Shown: positions 5,592 through 13,338 of the stretch, piece by piece
Position numbering within the stretch: the first letter of the stretch is position 1
How the letters are laid out: every line of letters begins with the position of its first letter
Source of the DNA: CAJBVG01 sp044337515
GTDB taxonomy: Bacteria; Bacteroidota; Bacteroidia; Sphingobacteriales; Sphingobacteriaceae
Assembly (NCBI GenBank): GCA_044337515.1
Contig: JBIINK010000057.1
Location: 1-13,338 of the forward strand
Reading direction: 5' to 3'
Length of the DNA stretch: 13,338 nt
Notes under the pieces: model-generated
Told to the model about the DNA's origin: nothing
The model's database searches: none
Seen by the model: only the letters and a program-made list of their open reading frames with translations
Position numbers and translations under genes: made by a program

Positions 5592-7919
5592 ATGAATAAA
5601 AATAATCGCAAACTTGATGCATTAGAATACCATGCGCAAGGAAGACCTGGAAAAATTGAAGTAATACCAACGAAGCCCACAAACTCACAGCGAGATTTAT
5701 CATTAGCTTACTCTCCTGGAGTTGCAGAACCTTGTTTGAGAATTCACGAGAACGTTGAGGACGTTTATAAATATACAGCGAAAGGAAATTTAGTAGCTGT
5801 AATTACTAACGGAACAGCTGTTCTTGGTTTAGGGAATATTGGTCCGGAAGCATCAAAGCCTGTAATGGAAGGTAAAGGAGTACTCTTCAAAATATTTGCA
5901 GACATTGATGTATTCGACATTGAATTAAATGTTACAGATGTTGATCAATTCGTAAATACAGTAAAAGCATTAGAACCAACATTTGGTGGTATCAATTTAG
6001 AAGATATTAAAGCACCAGAATGTTTTGAAATAGAACGTCGTTTAAAAGCAGAATTGAAAATTCCAATTATGCACGACGATCAACATGGTACTGCTATTAT
6101 TTCAGCGGCTGCTTTGTTGAATGCTTTGGAAATCCAAAAGAAAAAAATTGATAAAGTAAAGATTGTGGTTATCGGTGCAGGTGCTGCAGCGATTTCATGT
6201 TCTAAATTATACTTATCAGTTGGCGCGAAGAAAGAGAATATCGTAATGATAGATCGTGAGGGTGTAATTCGTTCAGATCGTAAAGGTCATATGGATGAAA
6301 CCAAAAAGTTCTTCGCTACAGATCGCAAAATAAGTACACTAGAGGATGCAGCGAAAGATGCTGATGTCATGATTGGTTTATCAGGTGCAAATATTATTAC
6401 ACCAGCAATGTTAAAATCAATGGCGAAAAATCCGATTGTATTTGCGATGGCAAATCCGGATCCAGAAATTGAGTATAACCTTGCTATAAAAACTCGTAAT
6501 GATATTATCATGGCTACTGGTCGTTCGGATTTCCCGAACCAAGTAAACAACGTGTTAGGTTTCCCTTATATTTTTAGAGGTGCATTAGATGTGCGTGCTA
6601 CGCAAATTAACGAAGCAATGAAAATAGCTGCAGTGCGTGCGATAGCCGACCTAGCAAAAAGACCTGTTCCTGAGGCGGTGAATTTAGCCTACAATCAAAA
6701 AAATATAACATTTGGTAAAGACTACATCATCCCAAAACCATTAGACTTTAGATTAATTACAGCGGTAGCTCCAGCTGTTGCGAAAGCAGCAATGGAATCG
6801 GGTATTGCTCGTTACCCAATTACAGATTGGGACGCGTACAACGAAGAATTGAAAAAACGTTTAGGCTTAGATGATAAGTTAATGCGTGCTATCTCTGTGA
6901 AAGCAAAAGGCAATCCGAAACGTGTTGTGTTTGCTGAAGCAGATAATTATAAAATCTTAAAGGCTGCACAAATTGTGAAAGATGAAGGGATAGCATTCCC
7001 AATTCTTTTAGGAGATATTGCACGTATTCAAGAATTAATTAAAGAGCATAGTTTAGATTTAGCAGATGTGAAAATGATAGATCCACATTTAGAAGTGGGT
7101 TTACAAACTGATTATGCTAAACGTCTATTTGAAAAACGCAAACGTAGAGGCATCACATTATACGAAGCGAAAAAATTAATGCGTGATCGTAACCACTTCG
7201 GTGCAATGATGGTGGAGATTGGTGAAGCTGATGCGTTGATTTCTGGTTTAACGAAAAACTATCCTGGTACTATTCGTCCGGCGTTACAAATTATTGGTAT
7301 GGATGAAGAAGTTCATCGCGTAGCAGGAATGTACTTAATGCTAACGAAACAAGGTCCGATTTTCTTAGCAGATACAACCGTGAACATCGACCCAACAGTT
7401 GACGAGTTAGTGGAAATCACGAATGTAGTTGCGAAAGCGGTACAGAAATTTAATATCACTCCACGTATAGCGATGCTTTCGTATTCAAACTTTGGAAGTT
7501 CTGAAACGGGTAACCCAGTTAAAGTTCGCCAAGCGGTTGAGAAATTACATAAAATTTATCCTGATATGATTGTGGATGGTGAGATGCAAGCAAATTTTGC
7601 GTTGAACGAAGAATTGTTGAAAGACAATTATCCATTCTCAACTTTAGTAGGTGGTGCAGCAAATACTTTAATTTTCCCGAACCTAGATTCTGGAAATGCA
7701 GCGTATAAAATCTTACAAGAAATTGGTGGAGCAGAAGCTGTTGGTCCAATCTTAATTGGAATGAAAAAACCAGTGCATATTTTACAGTTAGGCTCTTCAG
7801 TTCGTGAGATTGTGAACATGATTACCATTGCGGTAGTAGATGCTCAATCGAAAGAAGAAGATATCGAATCAGCAAAGAGTACACCGAAAGTAAAAAGAGG
7901 AATTTTTAGAAAAAATTAA
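5592..7919 (+). CDS. maeB: NADP-dependent malic enzyme, MaeB type with C-terminal phosphotransacetylase-like domain
   Basis: The 775-residue cytoplasmic enzyme decarboxylates L-malate to pyruvate and CO2, probably making NADPH. Residues about 1-430 are the malic enzyme part: Tyr40 in SLAYSPGVAEP and Lys95 in VMEGKGVLFK are the catalytic pair; Glu137-Asp138 (NLEDIKAPECF) and Asp162-Asp163 (MHDDQHGTA) bind the divalent metal; the dinucleotide fold has GAGAAA at 195-200 and MANPDPEI near 287-293. Residues about 440-760 resemble phosphotransacetylase, with YSNFGSSETGNP (631-642), DGEMQANFALNEE (662-674) and NTLIFPNLDSGN (691-702); in MaeB this domain is thought to be regulatory (acetyl-CoA sensing), not catalytic. 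Length is typical for MaeB. ATG 5592 follows an A-rich stretch with no Shine-Dalgarno. NADP over NAD preference is inferred from family. It leads a probable operon with ruvA and sprA. Confidence 0.95.
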   Translation: MNKNNRKLDALEYHAQGRPGKIEVIPTKPTNSQRDLSLAYSPGVAEPCLRIHENVEDVYKYTAKGNLVAVITNGTAVLGLGNIGPEASKPVMEGKGVLFKIFADIDVFDIELNVTDVDQFVNTVKALEPTFGGINLEDIKAPECFEIERRLKAELKIPIMHDDQHGTAIISAAALLNALEIQKKKIDKVKIVVIGAGAAAISCSKLYLSVGAKKENIVMIDREGVIRSDRKGHMDETKKFFATDRKISTLEDAAKDADVMIGLSGANIITPAMLKSMAKNPIVFAMANPDPEIEYNLAIKTRNDIIMATGRSDFPNQVNNVLGFPYIFRGALDVRATQINEAMKIAAVRAIADLAKRPVPEAVNLAYNQKNITFGKDYIIPKPLDFRLITAVAPAVAKAAMESGIARYPITDWDAYNEELKKRLGLDDKLMRAISVKAKGNPKRVVFAEADNYKILKAAQIVKDEGIAFPILLGDIARIQELIKEHSLDLADVKMIDPHLEVGLQTDYAKRLFEKRKRRGITLYEAKKLMRDRNHFGAMMVEIGEADALISGLTKNYPGTIRPALQIIGMDEEVHRVAGMYLMLTKQGPIFLADTTVNIDPTVDELVEITNVVAKAVQKFNITPRIAMLSYSNFGSSETGNPVKVRQAVEKLHKIYPDMIVDGEMQANFALNEELLKDNYPFSTLVGGAANTLIFPNLDSGNAAYKILQEIGGAEAVGPILIGMKKPVHILQLGSSVREIVNMITIAVVDAQSKEEDIESAKSTPKVKRGIFRKN

Positions 7920-7934
7920 CGATTGGCGTAAATA

Positions 7935-8519
7935 ATGATTCATCATATTAAAGGAAAGTTGGTGCAAAAAACACCAACTAATATTATTGTAGAGGCATCG
8001 GGTGTTGGTTATTATATCAATATCTCTTTGCATACGTATGCTCAAATTGTTGATGAAGAATCAATTTTGATTTATACCTATTTGAATATTCGTGAAGATG
8101 CTCATGTATTGTATGGCTTCTTTGATGAATCGGAACGTCGTTTATTTACTCACTTAATTTCAGTTTCGGGTATTGGTCCAAATACCGCAAGAATGATGCT
8201 TTCCTCTATTTCTCCTCAAGAAATTCAAGAAGCGATAGTTCGTGGTGATGTTGCTTTAGTCCAAAAAATCAAGGGAATAGGTCCGAAATCCGCTCAACGC
8301 CTTATTTTAGAACTTCAAGACAAGTTGAAAAAAGAGGGTTCTGATACGCTTTTATCAGCTCCGTTAAACAATACCGCTAAAGAAGAAGCGTTATCTGCAT
8401 TGATTATGTTAGGTTTTGCAAAGAACAGCGCTGAAAAAGTACTGGATCAAATCATTAGGGTTGACGGCAGCACGCTAAGTGTTGAACGCTTAATAAAATC
8501 AGCACTCAGAAATTTATAA
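7935..8519 (+). CDS. ruvA: Holliday junction branch migration complex subunit RuvA
   Basis: The 194-residue protein forms tetramers that hold the four-way Holliday junction and load the RuvB helicase during recombinational repair. Residues 1-62 are the OB-fold domain (MIHHIKGKLV, then VEASGVGYYINI), ending in REDAHVLYGF, where Glu54-Asp55 correspond to the acidic pin residues. Two helix-hairpin-helix motifs follow, VSGIGPNTARMML (about 77-89) and IKGIGPKSAQRLI (about 112-124). After a flexible linker comes the C-terminal RuvB-binding three-helix domain (about 148-194). Length is standard. ATG 7935 gives the canonical N terminus. The gene starts 15 nt after maeB and ends 24 nt before sprA; ruvB and ruvC are not nearby, and the operon partners are functionally unrelated. 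Confidence 0.97.
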   Translation: MIHHIKGKLVQKTPTNIIVEASGVGYYINISLHTYAQIVDEESILIYTYLNIREDAHVLYGFFDESERRLFTHLISVSGIGPNTARMMLSSISPQEIQEAIVRGDVALVQKIKGIGPKSAQRLILELQDKLKKEGSDTLLSAPLNNTAKEEALSALIMLGFAKNSAEKVLDQIIRVDGSTLSVERLIKSALRNL

Positions 8520-8543
8520 TTATAGCGATTAATTGTTTTTAAG

Positions 8544-11500
8544 TTGAAAATAGGAACGAACGGTAAGAAGCCTCTATTTAGGTTGTTTGTGATAGGTGTA
8601 ACGCTGTTTGCTGCCGCTTCTATGGTGCGTAGCGCAGACGTGATCATTGATAACATCAATCTTGTAGATTCTTTTTTGCCAGATTCGGGTACAAAATTTC
8701 AAGGCACAGCAATTGATACGAAGAACAAGAAAAAAATTGATCTTCAAGATCCACCTAACCTTGAACGTAAAGTTGACTACGATCCAGATACTAAAATGTA
8801 TACCATTTCGGAATCAATTGGTGGTAAATTTTATAAATCTCCTGTATACATGTCGTTCGAAGAATACCAACGATATGAATCACAAAAAAATAAATTCGAT
8901 TATTGGAAACAACGCTCTGGTGAATCATCTTTGATTTCCCCGAATGGAATGGTTCCGAAAATATATGTAAACAACCAAGTGTTCGATCGGATTTTTGGTG
9001 GTAGTAAAGTTGATATTCGTCCGCAAGGAACTGCAGAATTAATTTTCTCTGGAAAATTCAATCGTAATGATAATCCATTATTGAACGAACGTCAACGTAA
9101 AACAAAACAATTCGACTTCGACCAAAAAATACAATTAAACGTTACTGGTAATATTGGTGACAAATTAAAAACTACCGTAAACTATAATACCGAAGCAACA
9201 TTTGATTTTGAGAATCAAATGAAATTAGAATATACCGGTTACGAAGATGAGATTATTAAAAAGATTGAGCTTGGTAACGTTTCGCTTCCATTAAACTCTA
9301 GCTTAATTAGTGGTTCTCAAAGTTTGTTCGGGGTGAAAACACAATTGCAATTTGGTAAGTTATTAGTAACTTCTGTTTTCTCTCAACAAAAAAGTGAGAA
9401 GAAACAAATTAAGATTACCAATGGGGCACAAAAAACTGAATTCAAATTCTTAGCTGATAATTACGAAGCCAATAAACACTTTTTCTTATCACAATATTTC
9501 AGAGATCAATATGATCGCTCTTTAGATGAACCGCCGATTATAAAATCGAATGTGTTAATATCTAAAGTAGAAGTTTGGGTGACTTCTAAAAATAGAGTAG
9601 GTGATGAAAACACACGTGACATCTTAGCCTTCATCGACCTTGGTGAAAACAAACGAGTATATACAAGCAATCCCAACTTAATAAAGAATAGTAGTCCAAT
9701 GCCTAACTCTGTAAAAACAGATACTGCAGAGGCATCCAATAACTTATTAGACATTATTCCATCAACAGCTCGAAATGTAGGCGATAATAGTTTGAATGCA
9801 TACTTCGCAAATTATGGCGGCCCCGATAACTATGCTAGAATTCGTGCTCGTAAATTATTAGACAGAGAATATACTTTCAATCCACAATTAGGTTACATCA
9901 CTATTAATGCTGCTTTAAATTCGGATGAAGTATTAGCAGTATCGTATCGATACACAGTGAATGGTGTAGAATACACTGTCGGTGAATTTTCGAATGAACG
10001 TCCGGAAACTAATCCAGCAACAGTACTCTATACAAAATTATTAAAAAACGTTTCACTCAAAACAAGTTTACCGACTTGGGATTTGATGATGAAAAATATT
10101 TACTCACTTAATGCATTCCAAGTAAATTCAGAGGAGTTTAAATTGGATGTAATGTATTTGGATGAGAAAACGGCGAACAATGTAAACTACTTATCGAGCG
10201 GACCGGTAACTGTTAAAAATATTCCACTCATTCGTTTAATGGGCTTAGATAAATTAGATGTTAAGCAAACGCTTACACCTGATGGTGTATTCGATTTTAT
10301 TCCAGGCATCACAATTAACCCAGCGAACGGAAGAATTATATTTACCAAAGTAGAACCATTTGGTTCCTACCTGTACAACTTAATTGCATCAGAAGGGGAT
10401 ACTGTGTTAGCGAACAATATTGCATTTACAGAATTATACGACTCTACTAAATTTAAGGCACAACAATTACCTCGAAAAAATAAATTCACTATTCAAGGAA
10501 CATTTCAATCCACTAGTAATTCAGAATTTTCTTTAAATGCCATTAACATTCCTCCTGGATCTGTTGTGGTAAAATCGGGAACGCAAGTGCTTACCGAAGG
10601 ACAAGATTATACCGTTGATTATAATATTGGTAGAGTAAAAATTACGAACGCAGGTTTACTAAGTAATGGATCTCCTATTACAGTCGACTTAGAAAGTTCC
10701 ACTTTATTCGGAGTGCAATCGCGAACATTCTTAGGAACGCGTTTAGATTATAAGCTGAATGATCAGTTAAATTTAGGCGGTACATTTTTGCGTTTATCTG
10801 AACGACCTTTAACACAAAAAGTAAACATTGGCGATGAGCCTATTGCAAATAACATGTACGGTGTTGATTTTAATTATCGTAGTGATTCTAGATTCTTAAC
10901 CAACTTAGTAGATAAGCTACCGTTCATTGAAACCAAGGCAACATCGAACATTACCGTATCTGGAGAGTATGCTAAATTAGACCCCGGGCATTCACGATTA
11001 TTAAATACTGCAAATAATTCTAGTGGTATATCTTATATCGACGATTTTGAAGGTAGTCGTTCATCCATTGATTTAAAAAGTTCGACATCATGGTATTTAT
11101 CTAGTACGCCAGCGATGTTCCCCGAATCGAATTTGTATAATGATTTAAGTACTGGTTTCCATCGTGCACGAATTGCATTCTATCAAATCGATAATTTGTT
11201 TTATAGCAGAACGGACAATAGAACTCCTGCGCACATTAGAAACGATAAAGCTCAATTATCAAATCATTATATACGTGAAGTAACGGAGCAAGAAGTTTTT
11301 CCGAATAAGCAAATTCCAACTGGACAACCGAATGTGCTTTCTACTTTAGACTTATCATACTTCCCAAAAGAAAGAGGTCCATATAATTTTAGTGTAGACC
11401 GTTTAAATGCTGATGGAACTTTTAAGGATCCAGCTAGTTCATGGGGTGGTATTATGCGTCGTTTAGAAACAAATGACTTTGAAGCGTTGAACGTTGAGTT

Positions 11501-13338
11501 TATTGAGTTCTGGCTGTTAGATCCATTTATCAATAATCCTGGTGCTTCGGGAGGTGATTTATATTTTAACTTAGGAAGTATATCAGAAGATATTTTAAAA
11601 GATGGTAAAGAGTCGATTGAAAATGCATTACCCAAAGATGGAAATGCTTCGAGATATGATAGCACCATTTGGGGTCGAGTAGGAACTGTTCCTCCATTAA
11701 ATAATGCATTTGATAACGAAAGTGATTCTCGTCAGTTTCAAGATGTAGGTTTAGATGGATTGAATGACCAAGAAGAACAAAACTTTTTTAAGCAATCTTA
11801 TCTTGATTTATTAGAAGCAACTTTTGGAAATACATCAGCAGCCTACTTACAAGCTGCAGCCGATCCGGCTGGTGATGATTATACTTACTATAGAGGAACA
11901 GATTATGATAATGCGAAAGCATCGGTAATTGATCGTTATAAAAAATACAATGGTTTAGAAGGTAACTCACCAACCGAACAGCAATCGCTTGCGAAAACAG
12001 GATTAAGTAATACCGCTTCAACCCCAACACCAGATACAGAAGATATTAATCGTGATAACTCACAAAGTGATCGTGATGAGTATTTCCAATACCGTGTGCG
12101 TTTAAGTCCGGGTGATTTAGAAAACCCAGATCAAAATTCTTACATCACTGATAAAGTAATTGCACCAGTAAAATTATCGAATGGCAAAACAGAAAACGTT
12201 ACTTGGTATCAGTTTAGAATTCCATTAACGAAATATGAAAAACGTGTTGGCGATATTCAAGACTTCAGAGCAATACGTTTCGTTCGTGCTTTCTTAACTA
12301 ATTTTTCTGATACGGTTACTTTACGTTTCGCACGTTTGCAATTAGTAAGAGGAGAGTGGAGAAGATTAAACCCTTCGGTTGTACCGGGCGATGGTACGGA
12401 AGCAAAATCTGATGCGATTTTTGATTTGTCAACGATTAACATTGAAGAGAATGGTAGTAGAACACCAATCCCTTATGTACTTCCTCCAGGTATTATTCAA
12501 GAAAGAAATTTACAAGACGTACGTGGAACTACACGTGTAAATGAGCAATCATTATTATTAAACGTTTGTAACTTCAAAAAGAATGATGAAGTAAAAGCAT
12601 ATAAGATTTCTGGCTTTGATTTTCGTTCATACAAAAAAGTAGAAATGTTTATTCATGCGGAAGGTGAGAATGTGGATAAAGATGAGATGACTGCTTTCAT
12701 TCGTTTTGGTATTGACTATACAGACAACTATTACGAGTACGAAATACCATTAAGCATGACGCCAGCAAATGAGCGAACAGCTGAGGGTATTTGGCCCGAT
12801 TATAATAAGCTATCACTTCCACTAGCTGTACTTCAATTAGCAAAACAGCGAAGAAATAATTCGAAAGAACCACTTACCTCTGAGTACATGTACCAAGATG
12901 GTAAGAATACGGTTTGGGTAAAAGGTAATCCGGATTTAGGTAACGTACGTTCTATTGTAGTAGGGGTAAGAAATAGAAGTGCTACACCAAACGATCCGAA
13001 ATGTGTACAAGTTTGGTTCAATGAATTATTACTAACCGAATTTGATGAGCAAGGTGGCTGGGCTGCTACAGGTAGAGTGAGTGCGCAACTAGCAGACTTA
13101 GGAACGATGAGCATTTCAGGGAGTAAAAGCACTTTTGGTTTTGGCTCTATTGATAAGAAAGTTTCGGAACGTAATAGAACCGATGATAAGCAATATGATT
13201 TTGCAACAAATATTGAATTAGGAAAATTCTTCCCAGAGCAATCGGGGATTAAAATTCCAATGTATGCCTCGTATTCACAAGCGATTAGTACGCCTCAGTA
13301 TGCACCAAATAATCCAGACATCTTACTCTCGAATGTAT
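8544..13338 (+). CDS. sprA: Type IX secretion outer-membrane translocon SprA (Sov), N-terminal two thirds, runs off window
   Basis: An uninterrupted frame of about 1,598 codons runs from TTG 8544 past the window end; SprA proteins are around 2,400 residues, so about a third is missing. SprA is the giant beta-barrel through which type IX substrates (adhesins, enzymes, gliding motility proteins) cross the outer membrane. Residues 1-31 are a signal peptide (KKPLFRLFVIGVTLFAAASM). Family motifs include GNVSLPLNSSLISG then SQSLFGVKTQLQFG at 244-271, a related SSTLFGVQSRTFLG near 718-731, the SprA-typical YIDDFEGS (831-838), DVGLDGLNDQEE (1067-1078) and YYRGTDYDNA. The start is chosen because a stop at 8523 closes the frame upstream and later candidates (TTG 8583, ATG 8622) would cut the signal peptide. 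No Shine-Dalgarno is seen. The N-terminal codons from 8544 to about 8700 are read by signal-peptide logic; the frame was checked to hold across the whole stretch. Confidence 0.95.
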   Translation, partial: MKIGTNGKKPLFRLFVIGVTLFAAASMVRSADVIIDNINLVDSFLPDSGTKFQGTAIDTKNKKKIDLQDPPNLERKVDYDPDTKMYTISESIGGKFYKSPVYMSFEEYQRYESQKNKFDYWKQRSGESSLISPNGMVPKIYVNNQVFDRIFGGSKVDIRPQGTAELIFSGKFNRNDNPLLNERQRKTKQFDFDQKIQLNVTGNIGDKLKTTVNYNTEATFDFENQMKLEYTGYEDEIIKKIELGNVSLPLNSSLISGSQSLFGVKTQLQFGKLLVTSVFSQQKSEKKQIKITNGAQKTEFKFLADNYEANKHFFLSQYFRDQYDRSLDEPPIIKSNVLISKVEVWVTSKNRVGDENTRDILAFIDLGENKRVYTSNPNLIKNSSPMPNSVKTDTAEASNNLLDIIPSTARNVGDNSLNAYFANYGGPDNYARIRARKLLDREYTFNPQLGYITINAALNSDEVLAVSYRYTVNGVEYTVGEFSNERPETNPATVLYTKLLKNVSLKTSLPTWDLMMKNIYSLNAFQVNSEEFKLDVMYLDEKTANNVNYLSSGPVTVKNIPLIRLMGLDKLDVKQTLTPDGVFDFIPGITINPANGRIIFTKVEPFGSYLYNLIASEGDTVLANNIAFTELYDSTKFKAQQLPRKNKFTIQGTFQSTSNSEFSLNAINIPPGSVVVKSGTQVLTEGQDYTVDYNIGRVKITNAGLLSNGSPITVDLESSTLFGVQSRTFLGTRLDYKLNDQLNLGGTFLRLSERPLTQKVNIGDEPIANNMYGVDFNYRSDSRFLTNLVDKLPFIETKATSNITVSGEYAKLDPGHSRLLNTANNSSGISYIDDFEGSRSSIDLKSSTSWYLSSTPAMFPESNLYNDLSTGFHRARIAFYQIDNLFYSRTDNRTPAHIRNDKAQLSNHYIREVTEQEVFPNKQIPTGQPNVLSTLDLSYFPKERGPYNFSVDRLNADGTFKDPASSWGGIMRRLETNDFEALNVEFIEFWLLDPFINNPGASGGDLYFNLGSISEDILKDGKESIENALPKDGNASRYDSTIWGRVGTVPPLNNAFDNESDSRQFQDVGLDGLNDQEEQNFFKQSYLDLLEATFGNTSAAYLQAAADPAGDDYTYYRGTDYDNAKASVIDRYKKYNGLEGNSPTEQQSLAKTGLSNTASTPTPDTEDINRDNSQSDRDEYFQYRVRLSPGDLENPDQNSYITDKVIAPVKLSNGKTENVTWYQFRIPLTKYEKRVGDIQDFRAIRFVRAFLTNFSDTVTLRFARLQLVRGEWRRLNPSVVPGDGTEAKSDAIFDLSTINIEENGSRTPIPYVLPPGIIQERNLQDVRGTTRVNEQSLLLNVCNFKKNDEVKAYKISGFDFRSYKKVEMFIHAEGENVDKDEMTAFIRFGIDYTDNYYEYEIPLSMTPANERTAEGIWPDYNKLSLPLAVLQLAKQRRNNSKEPLTSEYMYQDGKNTVWVKGNPDLGNVRSIVVGVRNRSATPNDPKCVQVWFNELLLTEFDEQGGWAATGRVSAQLADLGTMSISGSKSTFGFGSIDKKVSERNRTDDKQYDFATNIELGKFFPEQSGIKIPMYASYSQAISTPQYAPNNPDILLSNV

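Noticed and set aside
8713..8934. 73-codon plus-strand frame near the start of sprA
   Set aside because: It overlaps the SprA frame in another phase, has a Lys/Asn/Ile-rich random-looking sequence and no start signal.
11267..11668. 133-codon minus-strand open frame inside sprA, and other minus-strand frames at 969-1244 and 12833-13132
   Set aside because: They lie fully within strongly recognisable plus-strand genes, have no family motifs or signals of their own, and look like antisense shadows of the real codon pattern.

Overview
The window comes from an AT-rich member of the Bacteroidota. The evidence is a long sprA gene (outer-membrane translocon of the type IX secretion system, found only in this phylum), a DUF4292-type gene, a TAnnTTTG-type -7 promoter box, and almost no Shine-Dalgarno sequences. 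The gene order DUF4292-envC-tatA-gatA-mltD-maeB-ruvA-sprA resembles what I recall from Sphingobacteriia and relatives, but I would not name a class from this alone. All genes are on the + strand, and coding density is high. I see no RNA gene, mobile element, CRISPR array or prophage sign.

Layout. Bases 1-1521 hold the 3' end of a DUF4292 lipoprotein-family gene, overlapping by 8 nt a gene for an EnvC-like murein hydrolase activator with a degenerate LytM domain. After a 68-nt gap with a possible promoter come tatA (1590-1811) and, 25 nt later, gatA (1837-3267). A 70-nt gap carries a promoter-like motif, a small hairpin and the only good Shine-Dalgarno of the window. It leads to a secreted MltD-like lytic transglycosylase with four clear LysM repeats (3338-5401). 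The largest gap (5402-5591, 190 nt) holds a terminator-like inverted repeat, a -7 box and a GC-rich 5' leader hairpin. Then comes a tightly packed group, maeB (5592-7919), ruvA (7935-8519) and sprA (8544 to beyond the window end), with 15- and 24-nt spacers; this looks like one transcript.

How the genes fit together. EnvC, the transglycosylase and SprA all act in the periplasm or outer membrane (septal peptidoglycan splitting, glycan cleavage, type IX protein export), and TatA serves inner-membrane export of folded proteins. GatA (tRNA amidation), MaeB (malate to pyruvate) and RuvA (Holliday junction processing) are cytoplasmic housekeeping proteins interleaved with them. The region reads as conserved core genome. 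I found no convincing undescribed system. The points worth a second look are the three TTG starts in a shared sequence context, the envC-tatA neighbourhood, the two hairpins in 5' leaders, and a thrombospondin-3-like acidic loop in SprA.
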